DNA of 64,000 bases from Bacillota bacterium (GTDB lineage Bacteria; Bacillota; Clostridia; Christensenellales; CAG-138): assembly GCA_016286445.1 (NCBI GenBank), contig JAEESS010000002.1, positions 1 through 64,000 of the forward strand. Reading direction: 5' to 3'. Position 1 is the stretch's first letter, and each line of letters begins with the position of its first letter. Below, piece after piece: positions 24,236 through 33,453 of the stretch. The notes under the pieces were generated by a model that made no database searches, was not told where the DNA came from, and saw only the letters and a program-made list of their open reading frames with translations. The position numbers and the translations under genes are program-made.

Positions 24236-25315
24236 TTAAAACGCGGGCGGGGGAACGATGTCGTCGTCGCCGCGGAGCGCGGCTTCGCGGGCGCGGCGCT
24301 TGGCTTCGGCGGCTTCGGCGTCCTTTCTGCGCTGTTCCTCGATCTGCGCCTTGATCTTGTTTTCGATCTCCTGGCAGACCTCGGGGTTGTCCTTCAGGAA
24401 CAGGCGCGCGTTCTCGCGACCCTGCGCCATGCGCATCTCACCGTATGAGAACCACGAGCCGGACTTGATGATGATGCGGCGGTCGATCGCCATGTCGAGG
24501 ATGCAGCCCTCTTTGGAGATGCCTTCGCCGTAGAGCATATCGAACTCGGCTGTGCGGAACGGCGGCGCGACCTTGTTCTTGACAATCTTGACGCGCGTGC
24601 GGGAGCCGACTGCGTCGTTGCCCGCCTTCAGCGTTTCGATGCGGCGGACATCCATACGGATGGAGGCGTAGAACTTCAGCGCCTTGCCGCCGGTCGTCGT
24701 TTCGGGGTTGCCGAACATGACGCCGACCTTCTCGCGCAGCTGATTGATGAAGATCACGACGGTGTTGGTCTTTGCAACGCACCCCGTGAGCTTGCGGAGC
24801 GCCTGCGACATCAGACGCGCCTGCAGACCGACGTGCGAATCGCCCATGTCGCCTTCGAGCTCGGCTTTCGGAACGAGCGCAGCGACCGAGTCGATGACGA
24901 TCACGTCGATGGCGCCGCTGCGCGCGAGCGCTTCGGCGATGTCGAGCGCCTGTTCACCGGTGTCCGGCTGAGAGACATAGAGGTCCTCGATCTGTACGCC
25001 GAGATGCTCGGCATAGACCGGGTCGAGCGCATGCTCCGCGTCGATAAACGCCGCGGTGCCGCCCATCTTCTGCGCCTGCGCGACGATGTGCAGGGCGATG
25101 GTGGTTTTACCGGAGGACTCCGGTCCGAAGATCTCGACCACTCTGCCGCGCGGAACGCCGCCCACGCCGAGCGCAAGATCCAGGTCCAGACAGCCGGTCG
25201 GGATCACGGAAACCGGCACGCGCGACGCGTCGCCCAGCTTCATGATCGCGCCCTTGCCGAAGCTCTTTTCGATCTGACTCAGTGCAATTTCCAATGCTTT
25301 TTCTTTTTCCAACAT
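24236..25315 (-). CDS. recA: Recombinase A
   Basis: DNA strand-exchange ATPase for recombination and SOS induction; 359 residues. Walker A is G-P-E-S-S-G-K-T near residue 66, followed by the usual I-D-A-E-H-A-L-D-P and the L2/M-A-Q-G regions. The C-terminus ends in a short charged Arg/Glu-rich tail with a D-D-D stretch. It is the last gene of the operon; a 53-base gap separates it from cinA, as is common in Firmicutes. No LexA box of the Firmicutes type is evident directly ahead of it. Confidence 0.99.
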   Translation of the reverse strand: MLEKEKALEIALSQIEKSFGKGAIMKLGDASRVPVSVIPTGCLDLDLALGVGGVPRGRVVEIFGPESSGKTTIALHIVAQAQKMGGTAAFIDAEHALDPVYAEHLGVQIEDLYVSQPDTGEQALDIAEALARSGAIDVIVIDSVAALVPKAELEGDMGDSHVGLQARLMSQALRKLTGCVAKTNTVVIFINQLREKVGVMFGNPETTTGGKALKFYASIRMDVRRIETLKAGNDAVGSRTRVKIVKNKVAPPFRTAEFDMLYGEGISKEGCILDMAIDRRIIIKSGSWFSYGEMRMAQGRENARLFLKDNPEVCQEIENKIKAQIEEQRRKDAEAAEAKRRAREAALRGDDDIVPPPAF

Positions 25316-25368
25316 GTCGTGTTCCTCACTTTCAAGTCTTGCGTATAGTGTATTATATCACATGTCCG

Positions 25369-26604
25369 TTATTTCGTACAGATATTTCTGCGCAAAAGAT
25401 CGAGCGCGTTCAGCATCGCGGAATGCCGGATGCGGTCGCGGTCGCCGAACAGGTTCAGCCGTTTCACGATCGTGCCGTTTTCGCTCGCAAGCGCGATGAA
25501 CACCGTGCCGACGGGCTTGTCCGGCTCGCCGCCGTCCGGTCCCGCATAGCCGGTCGTGGACAGGGCATAGTCGGTATTTGCGGCTTTCCGCGTGCCTTCC
25601 GCCATCTCTCTTGCGCATTCCTCGGAGACTGCGCCGACGGTGTCGAGCGTCTCTTTGCGGACGCCGAGGCGGCGCATCTTCGCGTCGTTTGAATAGGTCA
25701 CGTCGCCTTCGATAAAGTACGCAGAGCTACCGGGGTAGTTGATGAACGCGTTCGCAAGCCTGCCGCCGGTACAGCTTTCGGAAACGGCAAGCGTTTTACC
25801 CGCGGCGATCAGCGCATGATGGCAGACCTCCGCAAGCTCGCGTCCGTTTGTATCGTAGACAACGTCGCCGAGCGTCGCCTTGATCGACTCGATCACAGGC
25901 AGCACAAGCGCTTCGCCCTCGGCGTCGTCCCGGCAGCGGGCGGTAACGCGCAGCGTGACCTCGCCGGTCTTGGCATACGGTGCGATCGTCGGGTTCGTCT
26001 GATGCTTGATGAGCGCGTCGAGCCGGTATGTTACGTCCGATTCGCCCATGCCGAAGATGCGGATCTCGCGCGAATAGAGCCGGTGCCCCGCTTTTTCAAG
26101 CAGCCAGGGGAGAACGTGGTTTTTGAACATCGGCATTAGCTCGCGCGGCGGTCCGGGCATCAGAACGGCGGCTTTGCCGTTCGCTTCCATGATGCAGCCC
26201 GGCGCGGTGCCGTTCGGGTTTTCAAGGATGATCGCGTCCGCAGGGAACATCGCCTGCTTTTTGTTGTTCGGCGCGATCGTTCTGCCCCTGGAGGAGAACC
26301 AGTATTTCAGCTTTTCCCATTCGTCATCAAAGAGCACAAGCTCCTTGCCGAGCGCTTTTGCGACGGTTTCCTTGGTAAGATCGTCGTCGGTCGGTCCGAG
26401 ACCGCCGGAAAGCAGGACGACGTCCGCACGGGAAAGCGCGGTTTCGACCGCCTCCGTAAGCCGTTTCGGATTGTCGCCCACAACGATCTGGTGATACATA
26501 TCGACGCCGGACGGCGCAAGCTCCTTTGCGATGAAATACGCGTTGGTGTTCAGGACCTGTCCCATCAAGAGCTCGGTCCCGACGCAGATCAGTTCAGCAA
26601 TCAT
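25369..26604 (-). CDS. cinA: CinA: competence/damage-inducible protein (NMN deamidase / nicotinamide repair)
   Basis: 411 residues with both standard domains: an N-terminal MoeA/MoCF-like domain (about 1-170: E-L-I-C-V-G-T-E-L-L-M-G and L-S-G-G-L-G-P-T-D-D-D) and a C-terminal PncC-type amidohydrolase domain (about 255-405: V-S-E-S-C-T-G-G-R-L-A, and S-T-T-G-Y-A-G-P-D-G-G). It recycles pyridine nucleotide by-products. The start overlaps the end of pgsA by 11 bases, and recA follows, which is the classic Firmicutes order. Confidence 0.97.
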   Translation of the reverse strand: MIAELICVGTELLMGQVLNTNAYFIAKELAPSGVDMYHQIVVGDNPKRLTEAVETALSRADVVLLSGGLGPTDDDLTKETVAKALGKELVLFDDEWEKLKYWFSSRGRTIAPNNKKQAMFPADAIILENPNGTAPGCIMEANGKAAVLMPGPPRELMPMFKNHVLPWLLEKAGHRLYSREIRIFGMGESDVTYRLDALIKHQTNPTIAPYAKTGEVTLRVTARCRDDAEGEALVLPVIESIKATLGDVVYDTNGRELAEVCHHALIAAGKTLAVSESCTGGRLANAFINYPGSSAYFIEGDVTYSNDAKMRRLGVRKETLDTVGAVSEECAREMAEGTRKAANTDYALSTTGYAGPDGGEPDKPVGTVFIALASENGTIVKRLNLFGDRDRIRHSAMLNALDLLRRNICTK

Positions 26605-27190
26605 GCAGATTCAAGGCTCCTTTGTTTTTTACGATATACTCGATCGCGGATATGACCGACAGCGCAAGCGCGACAAAGACGAGCGCTTCGATCAGATACC
26701 GGAGATAGGGATTCAGATACCGGAACGGAAACTCGTCGTAGAGCAGAAGCGCGATCACGATGATATCCTGAAACGTCGTTTTCCACTTGCCGAGCTTGCC
26801 GGCGGCGATCACGATACCCTTTGAAGCGGCGATCTGACGCACGCCGGAGATCAGAAACTCCCGCGCGATAAAGACGATCGTGACGACCGGATGGAGCAGA
26901 TACTTCGGATGCGCGGCGTCGGACGTACAGGAGAGCATGACGAACGCGGCGACGATCAGCATCTTGTCCGCGATCGGATCCATCAGCTTACCGAAATCGG
27001 TCACGAGGTTGTGCTTCCTTGCATAGTTGCCGTCAAGAATATCGGTGATCGCGGCGGCAAGGAAGATCATTGCCGCGACCCAGTGACTGTACGGCGCAAA
27101 CGCCGTCCACAGGTTCGGAAGCAGCAGCGCAAGGATAAACAGCGGGATCAGAAGGATCCGCAGGATCGTCAGCTTGTTTGCGGTATTCAT
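26594..27190 (-). CDS. pgsA: CDP-diacylglycerol--glycerol-3-phosphate 3-phosphatidyltransferase
   Basis: Membrane enzyme for phosphatidylglycerol synthesis, 198 residues. The CDP-alcohol phosphotransferase motif is seen as D-G-N-Y-A-R-(8)-G-K-L-M-D-P-I-A-D at about residues 53-76. Several hydrophobic helices are present. It overlaps rimO by four bases and cinA by 11, so it lies inside the ftsK-to-recA operon. Confidence 0.97.
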   Translation of the reverse strand: MNTANKLTILRILLIPLFILALLLPNLWTAFAPYSHWVAAMIFLAAAITDILDGNYARKHNLVTDFGKLMDPIADKMLIVAAFVMLSCTSDAAHPKYLLHPVVTIVFIAREFLISGVRQIAASKGIVIAAGKLGKWKTTFQDIIVIALLLYDEFPFRYLNPYLRYLIEALVFVALALSVISAIEYIVKNKGALNLHDC

Positions 27191-28476
27191 AGGCTTTCTC
27201 CGATCATGTCATAGGAATCGGCGCCGGTGAGGCGGATCCTGAGATACTGTCCGGGCTCGTGCCGATAGCTCGGCGCGATGCAGACCGTGCCGTCGGCGTC
27301 CGGCGCTTCGCGGATCGTTCTGCCGTAGGTCCCGTCCATGCCGGTCTCCTCGACGAGCATCAGAAGCTCGCGTCCGACCCAGCGTTCGTTGCGCGCCTTC
27401 GAGATCGCCTGCTGCTGCTCCATCAGCGCCGAAAGACGCACCTCTTTGACCTCATCCGGGATCTGATCCGGCATCGTTTCGGCGGCGGTACCCTCCTCGG
27501 GAGAGAACGCAAACGCGCCGACGCGGTCGAACGGGTAGTCTTTGAGAAACTGCATGAGCTCCCGGAACTGCGCGTCGGTCTCGCCGGGGAAGCCGACCAT
27601 CATGGTCGTGCGCAGCGTGAAATCCGGATAGTGTTTGCGGATGTGATCGAGCACGCTTTCGATATGCGCCTTGCTGCCGCGCCGGTGCATGCGGCGCAAA
27701 AGCTCGTCGCTGCAATGCTGCAGCGGCATATCGAGATACGGCACGAGCTTTTCGCCCTCCGCCAGCGTATCCAAAAGCAGCGGCGTGACCGTATCCGGAT
27801 AGGTGTAGAGCAGACGGACCCACCGGAGCCCGTCAATGCGGTCCAGTTCTTTGAGAAGCGGTATGAGCCGCGGCTCGCCGTACAGATCCTTTCCGTAGCC
27901 GGACGTATCCTGCGCAATGACCGACAGCTCGGTCACGCCCATGCCGGCGAGCGCCTTTGCCTCGTCGACAAGCTGTTCCATCGGCGTACTTTGAAGGTCG
28001 CCGCGGATCAGCGGGATCGCGCAGTACGCGCAGCGATTGTTGCATCCGTCGCCGATGCGAAGATACGCACGGTACGGCGGCGTGACCAGCAGGCGTTCGG
28101 GTCTGATGATCGGGGAGCAGGGGAGGTTCAGCTTTTCGGCAATCAGCCGCGGGAGCTTTTCATATTCGCGCACGCCGAGGAAAAGATCGACCTCGGGCAT
28201 TTCCTCGGTGAGCTCCTTCCGATAGCGTTCGGAAAGACAGCCGGTCACGACCAAAAGCCGACAGCGTCCGCTTTCCTTATACTGCGCCATCTCGAAGATC
28301 GCGTCGATCGACTCCTCCTTGGCGGGGGTGATGAATCCGCAGGTGTTGACGATGAGGATATCCGCCTCGGACGGTTCGCCGGTAAACGAATAGCCCGCTG
28401 CCTTCAGATATCCCAGCATCGTCTGCGTATCGACCTGGTTTTTGGCGCAGCCGAGGGAGATCACGCCGACGTTCAT
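27187..28476 (-). CDS. rimO: Ribosomal protein S12 methylthiotransferase
   Basis: Radical-SAM enzyme that adds a methylthio group to the conserved Asp of ribosomal protein S12; 429 residues. It has the N-terminal UPF0004 domain (S-L-G-C-A-K-N-Q-V-D), the radical-SAM cluster C-N-N-R-C-A-Y-C near residue 145, and a C-terminal TRAM domain. Four-base overlaps join it to ftsK and pgsA. Confidence 0.98.
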   Translation of the reverse strand: MNVGVISLGCAKNQVDTQTMLGYLKAAGYSFTGEPSEADILIVNTCGFITPAKEESIDAIFEMAQYKESGRCRLLVVTGCLSERYRKELTEEMPEVDLFLGVREYEKLPRLIAEKLNLPCSPIIRPERLLVTPPYRAYLRIGDGCNNRCAYCAIPLIRGDLQSTPMEQLVDEAKALAGMGVTELSVIAQDTSGYGKDLYGEPRLIPLLKELDRIDGLRWVRLLYTYPDTVTPLLLDTLAEGEKLVPYLDMPLQHCSDELLRRMHRRGSKAHIESVLDHIRKHYPDFTLRTTMMVGFPGETDAQFRELMQFLKDYPFDRVGAFAFSPEEGTAAETMPDQIPDEVKEVRLSALMEQQQAISKARNERWVGRELLMLVEETGMDGTYGRTIREAPDADGTVCIAPSYRHEPGQYLRIRLTGADSYDMIGESL

Positions 28477-31193
28477 GCTTCGGTATCCTCCTCAAAATCG
28501 GTTTCGTCCGGTTCGACCGGCTCGTCGTCGGAGGCAGGCGCGCCGCCGCCGAACACGCGGTTGAACTCCGCCTGCGTGATCAGGACCTGACGCGGCTTGC
28601 TGCCGTCGAACGGCGAGACGTATTTTTTCTGTTCCATCATATCGACGAGACGCGCCGCGCGCGCATAGCCGACGCGCAGGCGTCTTTGGATCATGGAGAT
28701 CGAAGCCTGTCCGTTTTCCATGACGACGCGGACCGCTTCGCCCAAAAGATCGTCCTCCTGCTTGCCTTCGCCGAAGACGCCGCCCTGCGCGCCGCCCTTG
28801 GCTTCGTCGTTGATCTCGTTCAACACATCTTCGGAGAACTGCGTATCGTTCTTCTTAAAGCCGGACATGACGCGTTCGACCTCTTCATCCGAAACGTATG
28901 CGCACTGTACGCGCGTCGGCTTGCCGGCGCCGTTCGGGTGGAAGAGCATATCGCCGCGGCCCAAAAGCTTTTCCGCGCCGGTCGCGTCCAGAATGATGCG
29001 CGAGTCGATCGCCGAGCTGACCGCAAACGCACAGCGCGACGGAATGTTCGCCTTGATGAGACCGGTGATGATGTCGGCGCTCGGACGCTGTGTTGCGACG
29101 ATCAGATGGATGCCGGCTGCGCGGCCGAGCTGCGCAATGCGGCAGATCGAATCCTCGACATCGTCGGGCGCGACCATCATGAGGTCGGCAAGCTCGTCAA
29201 TGATGATGACCAGCTTCGGGATCTTTTTCTTGGGATCGTCCATCAAAGAATTGTAGCGCGTCAGCTCTCTTGCGCCGACCTCTGTGAACTTCCTGTAGCG
29301 CAGGGTCATTTCATTGACAGCCCAGCGCAGCGCGCTCGCCGCCTTTTTCGGCTCGGTCACGACCGGGATCAGAAGATGCGGCAGCGTGCCGAAGACGGAG
29401 AGCTCGACCATCTTAGGGTCGACCAGGATCAGCTGCAGCTCCTGCGGCGAGGATTTATAGATCATGGAGATGATCAGGTCGTTGATACAGACGGACTTGC
29501 CGGAGCCGGTCGAGCCCGCGATCAGCATATGCGGCATCTTGCCGAGATCGGCGACGATGATCTTGCCGGCAATGTCCTTGCCGAGCGCCATCGTGACCGG
29601 GGATTTTGCATTCTGGAACTCATCGCTGTCGATGATATCGCGCAAAAGCACGGTCGCCGCGTCCTTGTTCGGAACCTCGATGCCGACGGCGGCTTTGCCG
29701 GGGATCGGAGCTTCGATGCGCACGCGCGGCGCGGCAAGCGCAAGGGCGATGTCATTGCTGAGCGTTGTGATGCGGTTCACGCGCACGCCCGGTGCCGGTT
29801 GGAGTTCGTAGCGGGTGACGACGGGACCGACGGAGATGTTGATGACCTTTGCGGCGATGTTGAAGCTTGCAAGTGTTTCCTCCAAAAGACGCGCGATCGC
29901 GGTCGGGTTCTCCGCGTTCTTTGCAAACGTCTCGCGCGGTTTATTGAGACAGTCGATCGAAGGCGGTTCATATGCCGGCGCTTCGGGCACAGGCGGCACA
30001 ACGATCGGAAGCTCGTCCTCTTCTTCCGGTTCAACCGGCGCGGCGGACTTTTTCGCGGGCTTTTCCGGTTCCTTCTTCGGCTGATCGGGGACGAGCGATT
30101 CGGCAAGCTCCGAGAAGGCGGGCGCCTTCTTCGACGGCTTTTTCGCCGGCGCAGGCGTAATAACAAGCTCGTCCTCTTCGTCTTCAAAAGACACGGGCTC
30201 GGGCTTTTTCGTCGTACGGACGTCCTTGCCGGTCAGATCGAAATCGGATGCGGCGTTCGGCTTAACGAGCTGACGCTTGCGCGCAGGCTGTTCCGGCTCG
30301 GGCGCGGGGACCTCGAACAGCTCGTCAAACGGGATCGGTTCGGATCGCTTGCGCGGCGCGGGCTTTTTGCGCGCAGGCGCCGCGTCCTCGTCGATGGTGG
30401 TGGAAAAGCTCTTCTTCCACGGGCGGTATGCGGTATCGACGTCTTCCGGATTGTCATAGTTGTCGTAATCCTCGTAATCGTCCTCGTCATACTGCTCGCG
30501 CTCCGCGATCTTTTCGCGCACCTTCGTGCCGAACGCGTCGGTATATGCCTTGATCGAAATGCCGGTGCAGAGCAGGACGGAAATCAAAAAGCCCGCGATG
30601 ATCACGACCCAGCAAAGAAGCTTTCCGCCGATCACATAGAGCAAGGTCGGCAGGATCATGCCAAGCACGCCGCCGCCGACGTGATGATTCACGCCTTCAA
30701 GCCAGGCGTTTGGGAATTGTCCGAAAAACTGAGAGAGGTAGCCGGAAAAGGTCATATCGGACGCGCCGAACGGTCTCAGCTCGTACAGCGTTTTGCTGGT
30801 CCACATATGCAGCGCGCAGAGAATGAACCAGAATGCCAAAAGACCGGTCAGCAGCGTACCGCGCGCAGGCTTTTTCCTGCCGCCGATGATCAGATAGAAT
30901 CCGACGATCACAAACAGAATCGGAACGACATAGGCAACGCATCCGTGCATGCCGAGAAGGTAGCCGGAGATGATCGTGCCGAGCCAGTCGTCCGATCCGC
31001 TGTACAGGTATACGGCAAACAGCGCGCCGAGTGCGATCAGCACGATGCCGAAGATCTCGATCGCCGCGCGGGGCGTGCGCTTCTCCGGCGCTTTCTTTGA
31101 AGACTTGCCTTTTGAACTGTTCTTTGCTGCCGCGGGTTTCTTTGCGCCGCTCTTTGCAGGCGCTTTCTTTTTCGCGGTCGTTTTATTTGCCAT
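28473..31193 (-). CDS. ftsK: DNA translocase FtsK/SpoIIIE
   Basis: Septal DNA pump for chromosome partition, including into the forespore in spore formers; 906 residues. The start is ATG at 31193 (M-A-N-K-T-T-A-K-K-K) with GGAGG seven bases upstream. The extreme N-terminus is Lys/Ala rich; four membrane helices lie between about 45 and 215. A long acidic/Pro/Lys linker (about 240-430) precedes the motor, with Walker A G-S-T-G-S-G-K-S near residue 558. The winged-helix gamma domain (M-I-Q-R-R-L-R-V-G-Y-A-R-A-A) for KOPS/SRS reading is at the C-terminus. First gene of the operon. Confidence 0.98.
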   Translation of the reverse strand: MANKTTAKKKAPAKSGAKKPAAAKNSSKGKSSKKAPEKRTPRAAIEIFGIVLIALGALFAVYLYSGSDDWLGTIISGYLLGMHGCVAYVVPILFVIVGFYLIIGGRKKPARGTLLTGLLAFWFILCALHMWTSKTLYELRPFGASDMTFSGYLSQFFGQFPNAWLEGVNHHVGGGVLGMILPTLLYVIGGKLLCWVVIIAGFLISVLLCTGISIKAYTDAFGTKVREKIAEREQYDEDDYEDYDNYDNPEDVDTAYRPWKKSFSTTIDEDAAPARKKPAPRKRSEPIPFDELFEVPAPEPEQPARKRQLVKPNAASDFDLTGKDVRTTKKPEPVSFEDEEDELVITPAPAKKPSKKAPAFSELAESLVPDQPKKEPEKPAKKSAAPVEPEEEDELPIVVPPVPEAPAYEPPSIDCLNKPRETFAKNAENPTAIARLLEETLASFNIAAKVINISVGPVVTRYELQPAPGVRVNRITTLSNDIALALAAPRVRIEAPIPGKAAVGIEVPNKDAATVLLRDIIDSDEFQNAKSPVTMALGKDIAGKIIVADLGKMPHMLIAGSTGSGKSVCINDLIISMIYKSSPQELQLILVDPKMVELSVFGTLPHLLIPVVTEPKKAASALRWAVNEMTLRYRKFTEVGARELTRYNSLMDDPKKKIPKLVIIIDELADLMMVAPDDVEDSICRIAQLGRAAGIHLIVATQRPSADIITGLIKANIPSRCAFAVSSAIDSRIILDATGAEKLLGRGDMLFHPNGAGKPTRVQCAYVSDEEVERVMSGFKKNDTQFSEDVLNEINDEAKGGAQGGVFGEGKQEDDLLGEAVRVVMENGQASISMIQRRLRVGYARAARLVDMMEQKKYVSPFDGSKPRQVLITQAEFNRVFGGGAPASDDEPVEPDETDFEEDTEA

Positions 31194-31229
31194 GGATGAT
31201 CCTCCGATAAACCATTTTCTATCAATTGT

Positions 31230-31258
31230 ATTATACTCCGAAACGCGCGCCGGCGCAA
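31230..31258 (-). promoter_or_regulatory. Promoter of the ftsK-recA operon
   Basis: On the minus strand TTGCGC, 17 bases, TATAAT. Confidence 0.7.
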
Positions 31259-31276
31259 GCATAAAAATCAAACGGC

Positions 31277-31305
31277 TTGCGGGGCGGTCTGTTCCATGCT
31301 ACAAT
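31277..31305 (+). promoter_or_regulatory. Promoter of the HAD-phosphatase gene
   Basis: TTGCGG, 17 bases, TACAAT, divergent from the ftsK promoter. Confidence 0.65.
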
Positions 31306-31332
31306 AACAGAAAAAACGGGGAGCCGGGGGAT

Positions 31333-31974
31333 ATGGATCCGAAGCTTTTGATCTGGGATTGGAACGGCACGATCATCGACGACGCCGATCTGTGCTTTAC
31401 AATCGAAAACGAACTGCTGCGGGAACGCGGGATGCGGGAAATCACGAAGGAATGGTATCTTGCGCACTTTTCGTTTCCGGTCCGCGCATACTATGAGCAG
31501 ATGGGATATACCTTTGAAACGGAATCCTTTGAAGCCGTCTCCTCCGATTTCATGGAGCGGTATCGGAAGCGCTGCGCTTCGTGTTCGCTTCGGGATGGCG
31601 TTATGGACGTACTGGAATCGGCAGGGAAACGGGGCATTCCGCAGACCCTGCTTTCCGTGACGCAGCAGGACGATCTTCAAAACCAGGCGCACTTGTTCGG
31701 TGTGTCGGACTGCTTTTCCGAGATCCTCGGACAGGACGACTGCCTCTGCGTCTCCAAGATCGACCGTGCAAAAACGTATATGGACCGTCTCGGGATCGAT
31801 CCCCGGGATGCGCTGTTCATCGGTGATACGAACCACGACGTCGAAACGGCGAACGCGGTCGGCTGCAGATGCGTGCTTCTTGCTGGCGGGCATCAGGCAA
31901 AGGACGTGCTGCTGCGCTGCGGCGTTCCGGTGTACGATACTGCGGAAGCGCTCGGAAAGGATCTTTTTCGGTAA
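31333..31974 (+). CDS. HAD-family phosphatase (phosphoglycolate phosphatase-like)
   Basis: 213 residues. The catalytic nucleophile motif is D-W-N-G-T-I-I-D-D near residue 8, where Trp replaces the more common x in D-x-D and Asn replaces the second Asp, so the classic D-x-D-x-T is D-W-N-G-T. The motif III/IV end is F-I-G-D-T-N-H-D-V-E-T. The D-W-N-G-T variant is seen in a subgroup of HAD proteins, and the loss of the second Asp usually lowers phosphatase turnover. It precedes the alkyltransferase-like gene by one base and is probably co-transcribed. Substrate is unknown. Confidence 0.85.
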   Translation: MDPKLLIWDWNGTIIDDADLCFTIENELLRERGMREITKEWYLAHFSFPVRAYYEQMGYTFETESFEAVSSDFMERYRKRCASCSLRDGVMDVLESAGKRGIPQTLLSVTQQDDLQNQAHLFGVSDCFSEILGQDDCLCVSKIDRAKTYMDRLGIDPRDALFIGDTNHDVETANAVGCRCVLLAGGHQAKDVLLRCGVPVYDTAEALGKDLFR

Positions 31975-31975
31975 T

Positions 31976-32293
31976 ATGGCGGATTCGTTTTTTCAAAAGG
32001 TATATGCCGTCGTCGCCGCGATCCCGTACGGAAAGGTGACAAGCTACGGCGATATCGCAAAGGCGATCGGGTATCCGCGGCGTGCGCGGTTTGTCGGCTT
32101 TGCCATGCGCGCCTGCCCGGACCATCTGCCGTGGCATCGCGTGGTGAAGGCGGACGGATCGATCGCGGGCGGCGATTTTGCGCCGGTGCGGGAAATGCTG
32201 CTGCGGAACGAAGGCGTTCCGTTTCTGCAGGACGGCAGGGTCGATATGCAACAATGCCGCGTGACTGTTCCGTATGCGGCGGACAAATCATGA
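31976..32293 (+). CDS. Alkyltransferase-like protein (ATL), MGMT fold without the acceptor Cys
   Basis: 105 residues covering the DNA-binding C-terminal domain of O6-alkylguanine-DNA alkyltransferases: I-P-Y-G-K-V-T-S-Y-G-D-I-A near residues 16-28, then P-W-H-R-V-V (52-57). The Trp stands where repair enzymes have the alkyl-accepting Cys (P-C-H-R). Proteins of this kind flag O6-alkylguanine and hand it to nucleotide excision repair rather than repairing it themselves. It begins one base after the HAD gene stop (TAATATG). Confidence 0.95.
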   Translation: MADSFFQKVYAVVAAIPYGKVTSYGDIAKAIGYPRRARFVGFAMRACPDHLPWHRVVKADGSIAGGDFAPVREMLLRNEGVPFLQDGRVDMQQCRVTVPYAADKS

Positions 32294-32310
32294 AAACCCT
32301 GCAAACGGCA

Positions 32311-32339
32311 TTGCAACCGGGCGGTGTTTGTGGTATGCT
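32311..32339 (+). promoter_or_regulatory. Promoter of the DUF1385-prmC-prfA-tsaC operon
   Basis: TTGCAA, 17 bases, TATGCT, 34 bases before the DUF1385 start. Confidence 0.6.
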
Positions 32340-32373
32340 ATAAAATTGAAATAATCTGCTGAGGAAGAAATCA

Positions 32374-33453
32374 ATGAAACGGACGGATATCGGCGGACAG
32401 GCTGTGATCGAAGGCGTGATGATGCGTTCCGAAAAGGGAACGGCATTGGTCGTACGCCGCAGCGACGGTTCGCTTGCAAAGGAATTTCACCATCAAAGGA
32501 CCCGATATAAAAAAGGCTCGTTCCCGACCTGGCCGGTCGTGCGCGGCGTGTACGCGTTTTTCAAGGCGCTGTCCGACGGCATGAGCATCACGACCCGCGC
32601 GGCGGAGCTTTTGGGCGAGGAAGAGGAGGAACCCTCGAAGTTTGAGCAATGGCTTGCAAAGCGCTTCAACAAGTCCGCAATGGACGTTGTGAAATGGGTC
32701 GCGATCCTGCTTGCGGCGGTTTTGGCAATCGGGCTGTTTTTCCTGCTGCCGATCGGCGTGATCTCGCTTCTGGAGCTGGTTTTCGGTAAAATGAGCGCGG
32801 TCTGGAGCGCGGTCGTACAGGGTCTTGTGCGGCTCGTGATCTTTTTACTGTATATCTACGGAATCTCGAAGATCAAGGATATCAAGCGCGTATTCATGTA
32901 TCACGGCGCTGAGCACAAAACGATCGCCTGCTACGAGTCGGAGCTTCCGATGACACCGGAAAATGCGGCGAAGTGCACGCGCCTGCATCCGCGCTGCGGC
33001 ACGAATTACCTGTTTTTAACGATGGCGGTATCGATCGTCGTGACGACCGTGATCTCGGCGCTCTGTACGCTGATCCCGGGCTTTACGGCATGGCACGACG
33101 CGAGCGGCGTAAACCGCTTTCTGTTCCGCATCGCGCGGATCGTGCTGATTCTGCCGATCGCCGGCATCTCCTACGAGGTGCTGAAAGCGGCGGCAAAGCG
33201 CGACAACCTTGTCTGCCGCGTCGCCCGCGCGCCGGGACTTGCGCTGCAGCATCTGACGACCAAGGAGCCGACCGCGGATATGCTCGAAGTCGCGATCGCG
33301 TCGTTCGAGCTTGCGCTGCATCCGCCGAAGGGCGATCTGGAATTTGACGAAAAGGCGTCCGCGACGAAAACGGAGGAAGCGTCGGAAGCAGCGGAAAAGC
33401 CGGCGGAAGCGCCGAAAACGGACCCGGATGCGAATGAGGCGGCAGAGGCATGA
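32374..33453 (+). CDS. DUF1385 (YqhQ-like) membrane protein
   Basis: 359 residues. Family motifs are clear: D-I-G-G-Q-A-V-I-E-G-V-M-M-R at the N-terminus, F-M-Y-H-G-A-E-H-K-T-I-A-C-Y-E near residue 175, and L-H-P-R-C-G-T-N-Y-L-F-L near residue 206. About four membrane helices; the last 60 residues are a low-complexity Lys/Glu/Ala tail. The family often sits upstream of prmC and prfA, as here, but its biochemical role is not established. It overlaps prmC by four bases. Confidence 0.95.
   Translation: MKRTDIGGQAVIEGVMMRSEKGTALVVRRSDGSLAKEFHHQRTRYKKGSFPTWPVVRGVYAFFKALSDGMSITTRAAELLGEEEEEPSKFEQWLAKRFNKSAMDVVKWVAILLAAVLAIGLFFLLPIGVISLLELVFGKMSAVWSAVVQGLVRLVIFLLYIYGISKIKDIKRVFMYHGAEHKTIACYESELPMTPENAAKCTRLHPRCGTNYLFLTMAVSIVVTTVISALCTLIPGFTAWHDASGVNRFLFRIARIVLILPIAGISYEVLKAAAKRDNLVCRVARAPGLALQHLTTKEPTADMLEVAIASFELALHPPKGDLEFDEKASATKTEEASEAAEKPAEAPKTDPDANEAAEA

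Noticed and set aside
28686..31100. Very long open frame antisense to ftsK (about 800 codons)
   Set aside because: Arg/Asp/His-rich translation without any motif, caused by GC-rich codons of ftsK on the other strand.
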